From JAZRUY01 sp045598845 (lineage in GTDB: Bacteria > Verrucomicrobiota > Lentisphaeria > Victivallales > Victivallaceae), in assembly GCA_045598845.1 (NCBI GenBank), contig JAZRUY010000184.1, positions 1 to 5,616 on the forward strand: DNA of 5,616 bases. Reading direction: 5' to 3'. Under the pieces are notes generated by a model. The model did not search any database. It was given only the letters and a program-made list of their open reading frames with translations, and had not been told where the DNA came from. The first letter of the stretch is position 1, and the number at the start of each line of letters is the position of its first letter. The translations under genes were made by a program, and so were the position numbers. Shown in pieces: positions 1-5,088 of the stretch.

Positions 1-1
1 G

Positions 2-208
2 GTCAACGCGGTGAACGGCCTGGATACCGGTTATTCGCTGAAGATGGCTTCCGCCGCTCCGTCCGCGATGTCCGGTCTGCTGTCGCTCGATGCTCCGGAT
101 TTGAATATGTCCTCGCTGTCCTCCTCCGCTCCGGCTTACGGCGCCGCGGCGGATCTGTACGGCGGTGACGACCGGCTGCTGCGCCCGGAGGTGACCAAGA
201 TCGCCTGA
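2..208 (+). CDS. C-terminal fragment of an unrecognised protein
   Basis: An open frame enters from the left edge of the window and ends at TGA 206-208, leaving 68 residues of a protein whose start lies outside. The tail is rich in Ser, Ala, Leu and Gly (for example MSSLSSSAPAYGAAADLYGG) and ends in a charged stretch, DDRLLRPEVTKIA. It has no cysteines, no membrane segment and no motif I can tie to a family. It looks like a flexible C-terminal region rather than a catalytic core. A strong intrinsic terminator follows 22 nt after the stop, which supports this being a real gene end and the last gene of its transcript. A GTG at 11 could in principle start a 65-residue protein, but the frame is open upstream of it and no ribosome binding site can be judged. 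The function is unknown. Confidence 0.6.
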   Translation, partial: VNAVNGLDTGYSLKMASAAPSAMSGLLSLDAPDLNMSSLSSSAPAYGAAADLYGGDDRLLRPEVTKIA

Positions 209-230
209 TCTCCGTTTGTCTTAAAATCAT

Positions 231-260
231 CCGGGCGGCTGATGCCGCCCGGTATTTTTA
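231..260 (+). terminator. Rho-independent terminator of the left-edge gene
   Basis: A perfect 9-bp GC-rich stem (CCGGGCGGC at 231-239, GCCGCCCGG at 244-252) with a TGAT loop is followed by the T-rich run TATTTTTA (253-260). It lies 22 nt after the stop of the left-edge gene, on the same strand. It separates that gene from the repeat array. Confidence 0.88.
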
Positions 261-394
261 TGCCCCGGAATTCTTCAGCGTTTTACAAAACTCTGTTACT
301 TGCCGATCTTCGACACATCAGTCATACAACCACAAAATTCTCTTACTTGACCGACCAAACGGGAGCGCGGAATTTAATCTGTAATATTTTCAGA

Positions 395-494
395 GATCAG
401 CGTCACGACAGACCGGTGACTTTTTGGTTCCGAAAACAATTTCGGACCGAAAAGTCATCCCGACGTAGCCTTGGCGAAGTCGGACGGGTGTTAC
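395..494. repeat. Hairpin-bearing repeat block, copy 1
   Basis: This block recurs at 611-698. The left 29 nt (395-423) differ from copy 2 at only two positions. The right 44 nt (451-494), which include GACGTAGCCTTGGCGAAGTC, are identical in both copies. The middle, at the apex of the hairpin, is different. The right arm also contains an imperfect palindrome, CCGAC (460-464) with GTCGG (479-483) around GCCTTGGC. Confidence 0.85.
415..459. other. Long hairpin in repeat copy 1
   Basis: Bases 415-435 pair with 440-459 to give about 20 base pairs, including two G-T pairs and one bulged T at 428, closed by the ACAA loop at 436-439. The outer nine pairs (GGTGACTTT with AAAGTCATC) are shared with copy 2. 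The inner pairs are unique to this copy. No U-tract follows on either strand, so it is not a standard intrinsic terminator. Confidence 0.75.
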
Positions 495-610
495 TACCAC
501 AAAAGATATGTTACTTACTGTCCTTCTACACATCAGTCATATTACCACAAAATTCTGTTTACTCTCCAAACAAACGGATATGCGGATCTGTATTCAGTAA
601 CACTCAACAA

Positions 611-698
611 GACCAGCGCCACGACAGACCGGTGACTTTCCGGCCTTGAGCCGGAAAGTCATCCCGACGTAGCCTTGGCGAAGTCGGACGGGTGTTAC
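611..698. repeat. Hairpin-bearing repeat block, copy 2
   Basis: This is the second copy of the block at 395-494, shorter by 12 nt because the hairpin apex is smaller. The 44 nt at 655-698 match copy 1 exactly. A 14-nt remnant of the block end, CGGACGGGTGTTAC, appears again at 741-754, closing the shrunken third unit. Confidence 0.85.
631..663. other. Perfect hairpin in repeat copy 2
   Basis: Bases 631-644 pair with 650-663 over 14 consecutive pairs (one G-T), with the loop CTTGA at 645-649. The outer nine pairs match copy 1; the inner five (CCGGC with GCCGG) do not. Pairing is thus kept while the apex sequence has changed. No U-tract follows. Confidence 0.78.
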
Positions 699-773
699 AA
701 TTCATCAGGACATATTACTTGACCGAAAAAAAGACGACGGCGGACGGGTGTTACAACTATAAAACTCTGTTAC

Positions 774-1163
774 TTACGTTTCTGCGGAATCACTGCCGCG
801 GCGGCGGAATTTTTCACAGTCGCCGTTCGGGTCGGCCGGTTCGGCGGTCAGGCTGCAGCGTGGTGTGAAAGGGTGGACTACAAAGTTCGCGCAGTCCCGG
901 CAGAACCCGCCGCAGGAGTCATCGTATTCCATCGGCCGCGCCTCCGGCACATCTTCGCCGAGCAGCGCGGCGAAGCGCCGCAGCGCTTCGTCCTGTTCAT
1001 CGCCGGCTCCCGGTTTCTCTGTTTCCGGTTTGCCGACTTCTGCGCCGCATACGGCGCAGACCAGCACGCTGCCGGCCGGGGTGAAACCGTCCATTACGGT
1101 TTCCTCTCTTGCTATGCTGTTTCCGCCGCAGCGGGGGCAGAAAATTTCATCGCCGTTTTTCAT
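774..1163 (-). CDS. Small protein with two cysteine-rich, zinc-binding-like segments
   Basis: This is a 129-residue protein of no named family that I recognise. The N-terminal part resembles a zinc ribbon: C9-P-R-C12 and, after a 23-residue spacer, C36-A-V-C39. A linker rich in Glu, Gly and Pro (about 44-60) follows, then a short helical-looking stretch (59-69). The C-terminal part carries a second cluster, C84, C88, C91, C103 and C116, ending in CEKF; this spacing resembles small metal-binding domains of uncharacterised bacterial proteins. There is no signal peptide, so it is probably cytoplasmic. The start is supported by GGGGGGA eight bases upstream of ATG. It lies 25 nt after nadK on the same strand and is probably the last gene of that operon. 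The stop codon lies inside the last short motif of the repeat array. Metal binding is inferred; RNA or DNA binding would be a guess. Confidence 0.75.
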   Translation of the reverse strand: MKNGDEIFCPRCGGNSIAREETVMDGFTPAGSVLVCAVCGAEVGKPETEKPGAGDEQDEALRRFAALLGEDVPEARPMEYDDSCGGFCRDCANFVVHPFTPRCSLTAEPADPNGDCEKFRRRGSDSAET

Positions 1164-1188
1164 CGCCGTTTCCCCCCGTCCTCCGTTT

Positions 1189-1938
1189 TCAGTTCAGTCC
1201 GGTAACCGGCCGCAGCCCCTGGTGCGGATGACGCAGCATACGGCAGGCCGGACACATGAAATCGGCGATCGCGTAAATCCGGGCGGTCATACCGCTCCGG
1301 CGCAGGACAATTTTTTCGCCGCAGCCGATGACCGGCTGTTCAGGATTGTTGTCCGCCACCAGCAGTCCGGGGCCGCGCAGCACTTCCACTTCCACCGCGC
1401 TTTCATCCGCCAGCACCAGATGGCTGACTTCCTCGGTGGAGTTGCTGAACGCCAGCCCGATCCCGGCCCGGAACACACTGTGGGTTATGCTCTTGTAGTA
1501 GCCGGTGCTGCCGTGTACCGTAGCCATACCGACTCCGTCGCCGATGATTTCATCGGCGTAAATTTCCCCGTCTATGCTCACCCGGTAGCGCAGTGCGCTG
1601 GAGCGGTCCAGATTGTGCAGGAAAATGTCGTTGATAGCCAGCAGGGTTTTCCCGCGGTATTCCGCACTCAGCAACGGCAGTTCGCTGATGCTGTATTTAC
1701 CTTCGGTAAAGTCTTTCAGTCTCCGTTCCGGGGTATGCAGGGGGCAGAGTTCCAGCGTGCCTTCCGAACTGCGCAGCGGCAGCAGCGGCAGCCCGCCGCG
1801 GTTCCGTACCGCGCCGAGCAGCGCTCCGTCGCCGCCGTGAGTGATGATCAGTTCAGGGGTGTCGGATTCCTCCATCCCGTATTTGGGCAGCAGCGGTCTT
1901 ATCCGCTCCGGAAATTTCCCTTCCAGCCTTACTTTCAT
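1189..1938 (-). CDS. nadK: NAD kinase (short form)
   Basis: This likely ATP-dependent NAD kinase makes NADP from NAD in the cytoplasm. Its 249 residues are shorter than the usual 260-300. Seen in the sequence: THGGDG at 33-38 (the nucleotide-binding GGDG motif), an N103-D104 pair where the family has its conserved Asn-Glu/Asp, and D134-G135 followed by TVHGSTGYY (140-148), the signature of the sugar-kinase-like fold. Two oddities: the residue after GGDG is Ala39 where Thr is usual, and the C-terminus carries CPAC (229-232), which I do not know as a family feature. The start at 1938 is firm: GGAGG at 1951-1947 lies eight bases upstream and the ATG overlaps the stop of the methyltransferase gene as ATGA. 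A longer upstream reading frame is only a shadow of that gene. The overlap suggests coupled translation. Confidence 0.88.
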   Translation of the reverse strand: MKVRLEGKFPERIRPLLPKYGMEESDTPELIITHGGDGALLGAVRNRGGLPLLPLRSSEGTLELCPLHTPERRLKDFTEGKYSISELPLLSAEYRGKTLLAINDIFLHNLDRSSALRYRVSIDGEIYADEIIGDGVGMATVHGSTGYYKSITHSVFRAGIGLAFSNSTEEVSHLVLADESAVEVEVLRGPGLLVADNNPEQPVIGCGEKIVLRRSGMTARIYAIADFMCPACRMLRHPHQGLRPVTGLN

Positions 1939-2450
1939 TCTTTCAGCCTCCGTGTTTCCGCCGATGCCGCTATGGCGCAGACTATCGCCGCCGCCGCATT
2001 GCCCACGTTTATTGACGCTTTGGCGCCCAGCATCGGCAGTTCCACCCTGGCATCGCAGAGCGCCAGCGCGTCTTCGCTTATGCCCAGCGCCTCGTTGCCC
2101 AGCACCAGCGCCAGCGGGAATTCGTACTTGTACTCCCATGCCGGCACCGCGCCTTCTCCCGGCTCCGCCGCCAGCACCTGCCGGCAGCCTTCCGCGCGCA
2201 GCGCCGTTATCGCTTCCGCGGCGGTGCCCGCATGCCGGCACCGCACCATGGCATCGGCTCCCATCGCGGTTTTCGCCAGTTTCGGATGTCCGGGCGCCGG
2301 AGTGTATCCGCAGGCGAATATCTCCGCTCCCGCCGCTTCGGCGATGCGGAAGATGTTGCCGGTGTTGTAGGCGCTGCGCAGTCTGTCCAGTACCAGAGTC
2401 AGTTTCATAACCGTTTCAGCGTGCGGTTGATTGGTTTTCTTATGCTCCAT
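1935..2450 (-). CDS. SpoU/TrmH-family RNA 2'-O-methyltransferase
   Basis: This SAM-dependent methyltransferase of the SPOUT (trefoil-knot) superfamily probably methylates a ribose in tRNA or rRNA; the exact target cannot be read from sequence. At 171 residues it is a minimal, catalytic-domain-only member, similar in length to TrmL-type proteins. Three family motifs are visible: N29-TGNIFR-35 near the start, LVLGNEALGIS at 115-125, and the knot-forming segment ELPMLGAKASINVGNAAAAI at 137-156. The last normally reads SLNVSVAxAI, so Val-Gly-Asn is a mild departure. The start is uncertain: Met1 has only GGGG about 9-12 bases upstream, while Met15 (ATG 2408-2406) sits directly before the conserved domain but lacks a clear ribosome binding site. 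It is the first gene of the leftward operon and overlaps nadK by 4 nt. Confidence 0.88.
   Translation of the reverse strand: MEHKKTNQPHAETVMKLTLVLDRLRSAYNTGNIFRIAEAAGAEIFACGYTPAPGHPKLAKTAMGADAMVRCRHAGTAAEAITALRAEGCRQVLAAEPGEGAVPAWEYKYEFPLALVLGNEALGISEDALALCDARVELPMLGAKASINVGNAAAAIVCAIAASAETRRLKE
1947..1951 (-). promoter_or_regulatory. Ribosome binding site of nadK
   Basis: GGAGG on the minus strand, eight bases before the ATG at 1938. It lies inside the end of the methyltransferase gene and fixes the nadK start, ruling out the longer open frame that extends up to 2241. Confidence 0.85.
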
Positions 2451-2466
2451 AAATTAAGCCCCGGCG

Positions 2467-2475
2467 TTTTTTTTT
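2467..2475. repeat. T9 homopolymer in the divergent intergenic region
   Basis: Nine consecutive T on the plus strand (A9 on the minus) lie 17-25 nt upstream of the methyltransferase start. On the minus strand the tract falls in the spacer of a weak promoter-like pair, TTGCAA (2479-2474) and TAATTT. No stable stem precedes it on the plus strand, so it does not look like a terminator. Confidence 0.5.
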
Positions 2476-2489
2476 GCAAGGGTTGCCGC

Positions 2490-2518
2490 TTGTCAATCCG
2501 GCGTGTTAAACCTATATT
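2490..2518 (+). promoter_or_regulatory. Sigma70-type promoter for lpxA (and probably gpmI)
   Basis: The -35 box TTGTCA (2490-2495) and -10 box TATATT (2513-2518) are separated by exactly 17 bp, and each differs from the consensus at one base. Transcription would start near 2525, giving a leader of about 60 nt before the preferred lpxA start at 2585. On the opposite strand the same bases read TTGACA (2496-2491), a perfect -35 box facing the methyltransferase operon, but no good -10 box lies at the right distance there. Confidence 0.65.
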
Positions 2519-2550
2519 AAACACTTATGGAATGACATGTTTTTCCAGTA

Positions 2551-2574
2551 TCCGGAAGTTTATTCCGGGAAAGG
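2551..2574 (+). promoter_or_regulatory. Leader hairpin next to the lpxA ribosome binding site
   Basis: TCCGGAA (2551-2557) pairs with TTCCGGG (2563-2569) around a GTTTA loop: six Watson-Crick pairs plus a G-T. The ribosome binding site AAAGG (2570-2574) starts on the next base and lies 10 nt before the ATG at 2585. The stem could affect initiation at lpxA; this is inferred from position only. Confidence 0.4.
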
Positions 2575-2584
2575 TGTGTTTGCT

Positions 2585-3385
2585 ATGGCTAAAATTCATC
2601 CCGGGTCCGTTGTTTGCGACGGCGCCGAACTGGCCGCCGATGTGGAGATCGGTCCTTTCTGTTATGTCGGTCCGCATGTGAAACTGGGCGAAGGCTGCCG
2701 GCTTATCGGTCATGTTAACATCGGCGGATATACCTCGCTGGGGTGCCGCAATGTGCTGTATCCTTTCGCCGCGCTCGGCCAGCCGGCTCAGGACCATGCC
2801 GTAACCGCCGGAGCCCGTTCGTATCTGCGTATCGGCGATGACAATATTTTCCGCGAGGGTTTCACCGCTCATACCGGTACCAAGCCGGAGAGCGAGACGG
2901 TCATCGGCAGCCGCTGCATGTTCATGAACCATTCCCATGTGGCGCACAACTGCGTGATCGGCGATGATGTTATTTTTGTCAACAGCGTGGCGGCGGCCGG
3001 CTATTCGCAGATCATGGACCATGCGATCCTTTCCGGTCTGGTGGGCATCCACCAGTTCTGCCGGGTTGGCAGATACGCGATCATCTCCGGCGGCTCGGTG
3101 TTCTCCAAGGACGTTCCGCCGTTCATGATGGCCGAAGGGCGCAACGGCGGTGTCAAGATGATCAACTTGGTCGGTCTCAAACGCGCCGGTTTTCCGGACG
3201 AGACCATCCGGGTCATCCGCGAAATTTTCAAAATTTACTATCACAGCAATCTGGCTCCCGGTAATGCGCTGAAGAAGATCGCCGCGGAACTGCCTCAAAT
3301 CCCGGAGGTGAAGGAGTTTCTGGATTTTTGCGCCGGCAGTGTCAAGGGCGTGCTGTGCAACCGCGCCGAAGCGCACCGCAGCTGA
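2585..3385 (+). CDS. lpxA: UDP-N-acetylglucosamine acyltransferase
   Basis: LpxA transfers a 3-hydroxyacyl chain from acyl carrier protein to UDP-GlcNAc, the first step of lipid A synthesis, in the cytoplasm as a trimer. Its 266 residues are close to the 262 of E. coli. The N-terminal two thirds show hexapeptide repeats of a left-handed beta-helix (for example ADVEIGPFCYVGP, 19-30). HSHVAHNC at 116-123 contains His121, equivalent to the catalytic His125 of E. coli, and His118. IHQFCRVG at 155-162 supplies the later conserved His, and INLVGLKRAGF (193-203) matches the LpxA signature that separates it from LpxD. The C-terminus is the usual helical domain. The start at 2585 is preferred because IHPGSVV follows at once, as in the family, and AAAGG precedes it; an upstream ATG at 2537 would add 16 unsupported residues. 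It lies apart from the usual lpxD or fabZ neighbours. Confidence 0.93.
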   Translation: MAKIHPGSVVCDGAELAADVEIGPFCYVGPHVKLGEGCRLIGHVNIGGYTSLGCRNVLYPFAALGQPAQDHAVTAGARSYLRIGDDNIFREGFTAHTGTKPESETVIGSRCMFMNHSHVAHNCVIGDDVIFVNSVAAAGYSQIMDHAILSGLVGIHQFCRVGRYAIISGGSVFSKDVPPFMMAEGRNGGVKMINLVGLKRAGFPDETIRVIREIFKIYYHSNLAPGNALKKIAAELPQIPEVKEFLDFCAGSVKGVLCNRAEAHRS

Positions 3386-3387
3386 TT

Positions 3388-3417
3388 TTTACAAACTTAC
3401 AAAATCCGGTTTTAAAT
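3388..3417 (+). promoter_or_regulatory. Possible weak internal promoter before gpmI
   Basis: TTTACA (3388-3393) and TTAAAT (3412-3417) with 18 bp between them lie in the short AT-rich gap after lpxA. If used, transcription would start just before the GGGAG ribosome binding site, allowing gpmI to be expressed apart from lpxA. The -10 box is poor and the call is tentative. Confidence 0.25.
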
Positions 3418-3435
3418 CATATGGGAGATGTTACA

Positions 3436-5088
3436 ATGCTGGAAAGTCTGAAGAAAAATCCCGCTTTCAGTTCCCGCCGCGGTCCCGTGGTGCTGGCGAT
3501 TCTCGACGGCGTCGGTTTCGGTAAATTCGCCGACGGCGACGCGGTTCGGCTGGCACGCACCCCGATGCTGGATAAATTGCTCAAGGAGTGTCCGCACACT
3601 CAGCTCAAGGCGCACGGTACCGCGGTCGGCATGCCTTCCGACGCCGATATGGGCAACAGCGAGGTCGGTCACAATGCCATCGGCTGCGGCCGGGTGTTTT
3701 CCCAGGGCGCCAAACTGGTGGAGGAGGCGGTTTCCGGCGGCAAACTTTTCGAAGGCGGAACCTGGAAGAAGTTGATCGCCAACTGCGTGGAAAAACATTC
3801 GGCGCTGCATTTTATCGGTCTCTTTTCCGACGGCAATGTGCACAGCAATATCAACCATCTGAAAGCGATGGTTTCCGCCGCCAAGGCGGCCGGGGTTGCA
3901 AAGGTGCGTATCCACGCATTGCTCGACGGCCGCGATGTGCCGGAAACCTCGGCGCTGGAATATATTGATCCGTTCGAGGAGTTTCTCGGCGGATTGAATG
4001 ACGGCGGTTTCGATGCCCGCATCGCCTCCGGCGGCGGGCGCATGGTCATCACTATGGACCGCTACAATGCCAACTGGAATATGGTGAAACTCGGCTGGGA
4101 AACTCATGTGCACGGCAAAGGTGAGATGTTCCGCTGCGCCCATGACGCGGTGGTTGAACTGCGCAAGCGGACCGGCGCCATCGATCAGGATCTGCCGCCG
4201 TTCGTGATTTCCGACAACGGGGCTGATCCGGTCGGAGCCATGCATGACGGCGATGCGGTGATCTATTTCAATTTCCGCGGCGACCGCGCTTTGGAAATCA
4301 CACGGGCCTTTGAGGCGGATGATTTCTCCGAATTCGACCGCGGTGTCCGGCCGGCGGTGATGTACGCCGGCATGATGGAATACGACGGCGATCTGCATGC
4401 GCCATCGCTCTATCTGGTCAATCCGCCCGAAATCGACCGCACCATGGATGAATATCTCTGCGCTTCCGGCGTCGCCCAGCTGGCGGTCAGCGAAACCCAG
4501 AAGTACGGTCATGTCACCTATTTCTTCAACGGCAACCGTTCCGGCAAATTCGATGAAAAACTTGATACCTACCGTGAAATCCGTTCCGATGTGGTCCCTT
4601 TCGAGCAGCGTCCGTGGATGAAATGCGCCGAGATCACCGATGCGGTGATAGATGCCGTCGGCAGCGGTGAATACGGCATGATCCGTCTGAATTATCCCAA
4701 CGGCGACATGGTCGGGCATACCGGCAGCATGGATGCCGTTATCGTGGCGATGGAATCTCTCGACCTTTGTCTCCGCCGCCTCTGCGACGCGGTTAAAAAC
4801 GCCGGCGGTGTGCTGGTGATTTCCGCTGACCACGGCAATGCCGACGATATGCTGGAGCACACCAAGAGCGGCGAAGTGAAACTGGATAAGACGGGCTCCG
4901 CCTGCCGCAAAACCAGCCATTCGCTGAATCCGGTGCCGTGCATTGTGTACGATCCCGAGGGTAAAGGCGAATATCTGCCGGAATTGAAATCCGGACTGGG
5001 CATCAGCAGTCTGGCCGCCACCTGCATCGAATTGCTGGGGCTGGTTCCTCCCGCTGATTATGATGCGAGCGTGCTGAATTTCCGATGA
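3436..5088 (+). CDS. gpmI: Cofactor-independent phosphoglycerate mutase, long form
   Basis: It interconverts 3- and 2-phosphoglycerate in glycolysis and gluconeogenesis, using a phosphoserine intermediate and two divalent metals, usually manganese. It has 550 residues. The alkaline-phosphatase-like half holds Asp24 (ILDGVG), the nucleophile Ser75 in DMGNSEVGHN (71-80), Asp424 and His428 (NGDMVGHTG), Asp465-His466 (SADHGNADDM) and His495 (TSHSLNPVP). The phosphotransfer domain shows His136, LLDGRD (162-167), RGDRA (281-285) and Lys356. All expected active-site residues are present. The length and the GCGRVFSQGAKLVEEA stretch recall the long plant and trypanosomatid type rather than the roughly 510-residue B. 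subtilis type. The start at 3436 is chosen because GGGAG (3423-3427) lies eight bases upstream; ATG 3421 lacks this. It is probably in one transcript with lpxA (50 nt gap, no terminator) and overlaps the next gene by ATGA. Confidence 0.95.
   Translation: MLESLKKNPAFSSRRGPVVLAILDGVGFGKFADGDAVRLARTPMLDKLLKECPHTQLKAHGTAVGMPSDADMGNSEVGHNAIGCGRVFSQGAKLVEEAVSGGKLFEGGTWKKLIANCVEKHSALHFIGLFSDGNVHSNINHLKAMVSAAKAAGVAKVRIHALLDGRDVPETSALEYIDPFEEFLGGLNDGGFDARIASGGGRMVITMDRYNANWNMVKLGWETHVHGKGEMFRCAHDAVVELRKRTGAIDQDLPPFVISDNGADPVGAMHDGDAVIYFNFRGDRALEITRAFEADDFSEFDRGVRPAVMYAGMMEYDGDLHAPSLYLVNPPEIDRTMDEYLCASGVAQLAVSETQKYGHVTYFFNGNRSGKFDEKLDTYREIRSDVVPFEQRPWMKCAEITDAVIDAVGSGEYGMIRLNYPNGDMVGHTGSMDAVIVAMESLDLCLRRLCDAVKNAGGVLVISADHGNADDMLEHTKSGEVKLDKTGSACRKTSHSLNPVPCIVYDPEGKGEYLPELKSGLGISSLAATCIELLGLVPPADYDASVLNFR

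Larger units (their letters stand above)
283..754. repeat. Degenerate tandem repeat array, period about 205 bp
   Basis: This non-coding stretch lies between two convergent genes. Units are bounded by a recurring (GG)TGTTAC or GTTTTAC motif and begin at about 283, 491, 695 and 751, giving two full units (about 208 and 204 bp), one shrunken unit (56 bp) and the start of a fourth. Inside each full unit two related short motifs, consensus ACAAAAYTCTGTTACTT, sit about 47 bp apart (286 and 332 in unit 1; 500 and 547 in unit 2), then a diverged spacer, then a conserved hairpin block. A further copy of the short motif runs from about 757 into the stop codon of the gene on the opposite strand. The base composition is visibly more AT-rich than the flanking genes. 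I see no credible coding sequence, transposase or integron-like site. It could be a REP/MITE-like element amplified in tandem or a structured RNA; the sequence alone does not decide. Confidence 0.8.

Noticed and set aside
242..649. Open frame of 135 codons on the plus strand across the repeat array
   Set aside because: It starts inside the terminator, has no ribosome binding site and consists of repeat DNA. The recurring RHDRPVTF peptide arises only because the two repeat copies are 216 bp apart, a multiple of three.
283..754. CRISPR array or integron attC array
   Set aside because: Repeat units are about 205 bp with diverged copies, not 25-40 bp repeats with unique spacers, and the boundary motifs do not fit the RYYYAAC/GTTRRRY pair of attC sites.
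724..754. Terminator for the minus-strand operon using the A7 run at 726-732
   Set aside because: On the minus strand this is a U7 tract, but no stable stem lies directly before it. The repeat hairpins farther on lack U-tracts.
1939..2241. Extended N-terminus for nadK
   Set aside because: The extra 101 residues are Gly/Arg/Ala-rich noise in another frame of the methyltransferase gene; GGAGG and the ATGA overlap place the start at 1938.
865..2370. Long plus-strand open frame (501 codons) opposite the methyltransferase, nadK and zinc-protein genes
   Set aside because: It crosses three convincing minus-strand genes, has an atypical composition and shows no motif. Long antisense frames are expected in GC-rich genes with strong third-position bias.
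2537..2584. Upstream start for lpxA
   Set aside because: It would begin about 12 nt after the predicted transcription start, lacks a good ribosome binding site and adds residues before the usual IHP beginning of LpxA.
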